DNA of 39,491 nucleotides from a virus. A program made the position numbers and the translations under genes. The notes beneath the pieces are model-generated. The model had not been told where the DNA came from, made no database searches, and saw nothing but the letters and a program-made list of their open reading frames with translations. The stretch covers positions 1-39,491 of the IMG/VR virus record IMGVR_UViG_3300001680_000198; one strand, 5' to 3'. Numbering within the stretch: the first letter of the stretch is position 1; the number at the start of each line of letters is the position of its first letter. Shown in pieces: positions 39,452 through 39,491 of the stretch.

Positions 39452-39491
39452 ATGACCAAATTAAAATATACCCCTGAAATCAGAGAAAGAG
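39452..39491 (+). CDS. IS3-family transposase OrfA, N-terminal fragment (partial)
   Basis: ATG 39452 opens MTKLKYTPEIRER and runs off the window. A basic start followed by YTPEIRERA-like sequence is typical of the helix-turn-helix OrfA of IS3-family elements. GAGAG lies upstream as a ribosome site. In intact elements OrfA is joined to OrfB by -1 frameshifting; that part is not in the window. Confidence 0.75.
   Translation, partial: MTKLKYTPEIRER

Larger units (their letters stand above)
39402..39491 (+). mobile_element. IS3-family insertion sequence, left (5') end
   Basis: It starts with the 26-bp terminal repeat (39402-39427), which mirrors 66-91, and contains the start of an OrfA-like gene. 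It is inserted antisense to the tail fibre, next to the TTG target copy at 39399-39401. The window ends 90 bases into the element. Confidence 0.88.

Noticed and set aside
39292-39477. Plus-strand frame near the right end
   Set aside because: Antisense to the tail fibre and continuing into the IS end; composition is that of a shadow frame. The real IS gene starts at 39452 in another frame.

Overview
This window looks like an essentially complete circular phage-plasmid of about 39.3 kb from Acinetobacter or a close relative. It has been cut open inside an IS3-family insertion sequence. Positions 1-91 are the tail end of the IS and 39402-39491 are its head end. Both carry the same 26-bp terminal inverted repeat and are bordered by a 3-bp target duplication (TTG at 92-94 and 39399-39401). 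Removing the IS and one TTG joins the two halves of a tail-fibre gene in frame, so bases 92 and 39401 were adjacent before insertion. Host evidence is a consensus Acinetobacter-type XerC/XerD (dif/pdif) site at 30669-30696, low GC and gene content; the genus is an inference.

Late (virion) region, minus strand, read 18547 down to 89 and then, across the IS, 39401 down to 36809: gp7.3-like protein, portal, Bbp19-like protein, scaffold, major capsid, tail tubular A and B, two accessory genes (unknown 217 aa; GNAT acetyltransferase), three internal-virion/ejection proteins plus a fourth large one (one carries a phage-tail-lysozyme domain), a secreted moron, small and large terminase, split tail fibre, two fibre-adjacent chaperone-like proteins, holin and M15 endolysin. 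A hairpin follows capsid and a terminator follows endolysin. The order is that of T7/BPP-1-like podoviruses, but no phage RNA polymerase, DNA polymerase or integrase is present.

Accessory and plasmid region, about 19-36.7 kb: an ATGA-coupled operon of a GIY-YIG/T5orf172-like protein and two secreted proteins; a Phd/YefM-RelE toxin-antitoxin pair; another secreted protein; a 1.3-kb gene-free origin-like region with repeated AAGACAA operators and a DnaA box; a helicase-like replication protein behind a consensus promoter; a Rha/KilAC antirepressor behind another consensus promoter and a self-complementary leader that resembles the c4-icd-ant immunity region of phage P1; small early genes; a membrane protein; ParA and a partner protein; an unknown 433-aa protein; a XRE regulator; the dif site; a 700-bp highly structured non-coding region; an ArdA-like antirestriction protein; a zinc-ribbon mini-protein; a small XRE protein; and a single-chain restriction-modification enzyme.

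Together this suggests a temperate podovirus that lives as a partitioned plasmid, stabilised by toxin-antitoxin, restriction-modification and XerCD sites, with lysis/lysogeny probably set by a XRE repressor, an antirepressor and an antisense-type RNA. The IS in the fibre, upstream of the lysis genes, may have frozen this copy as a plasmid.
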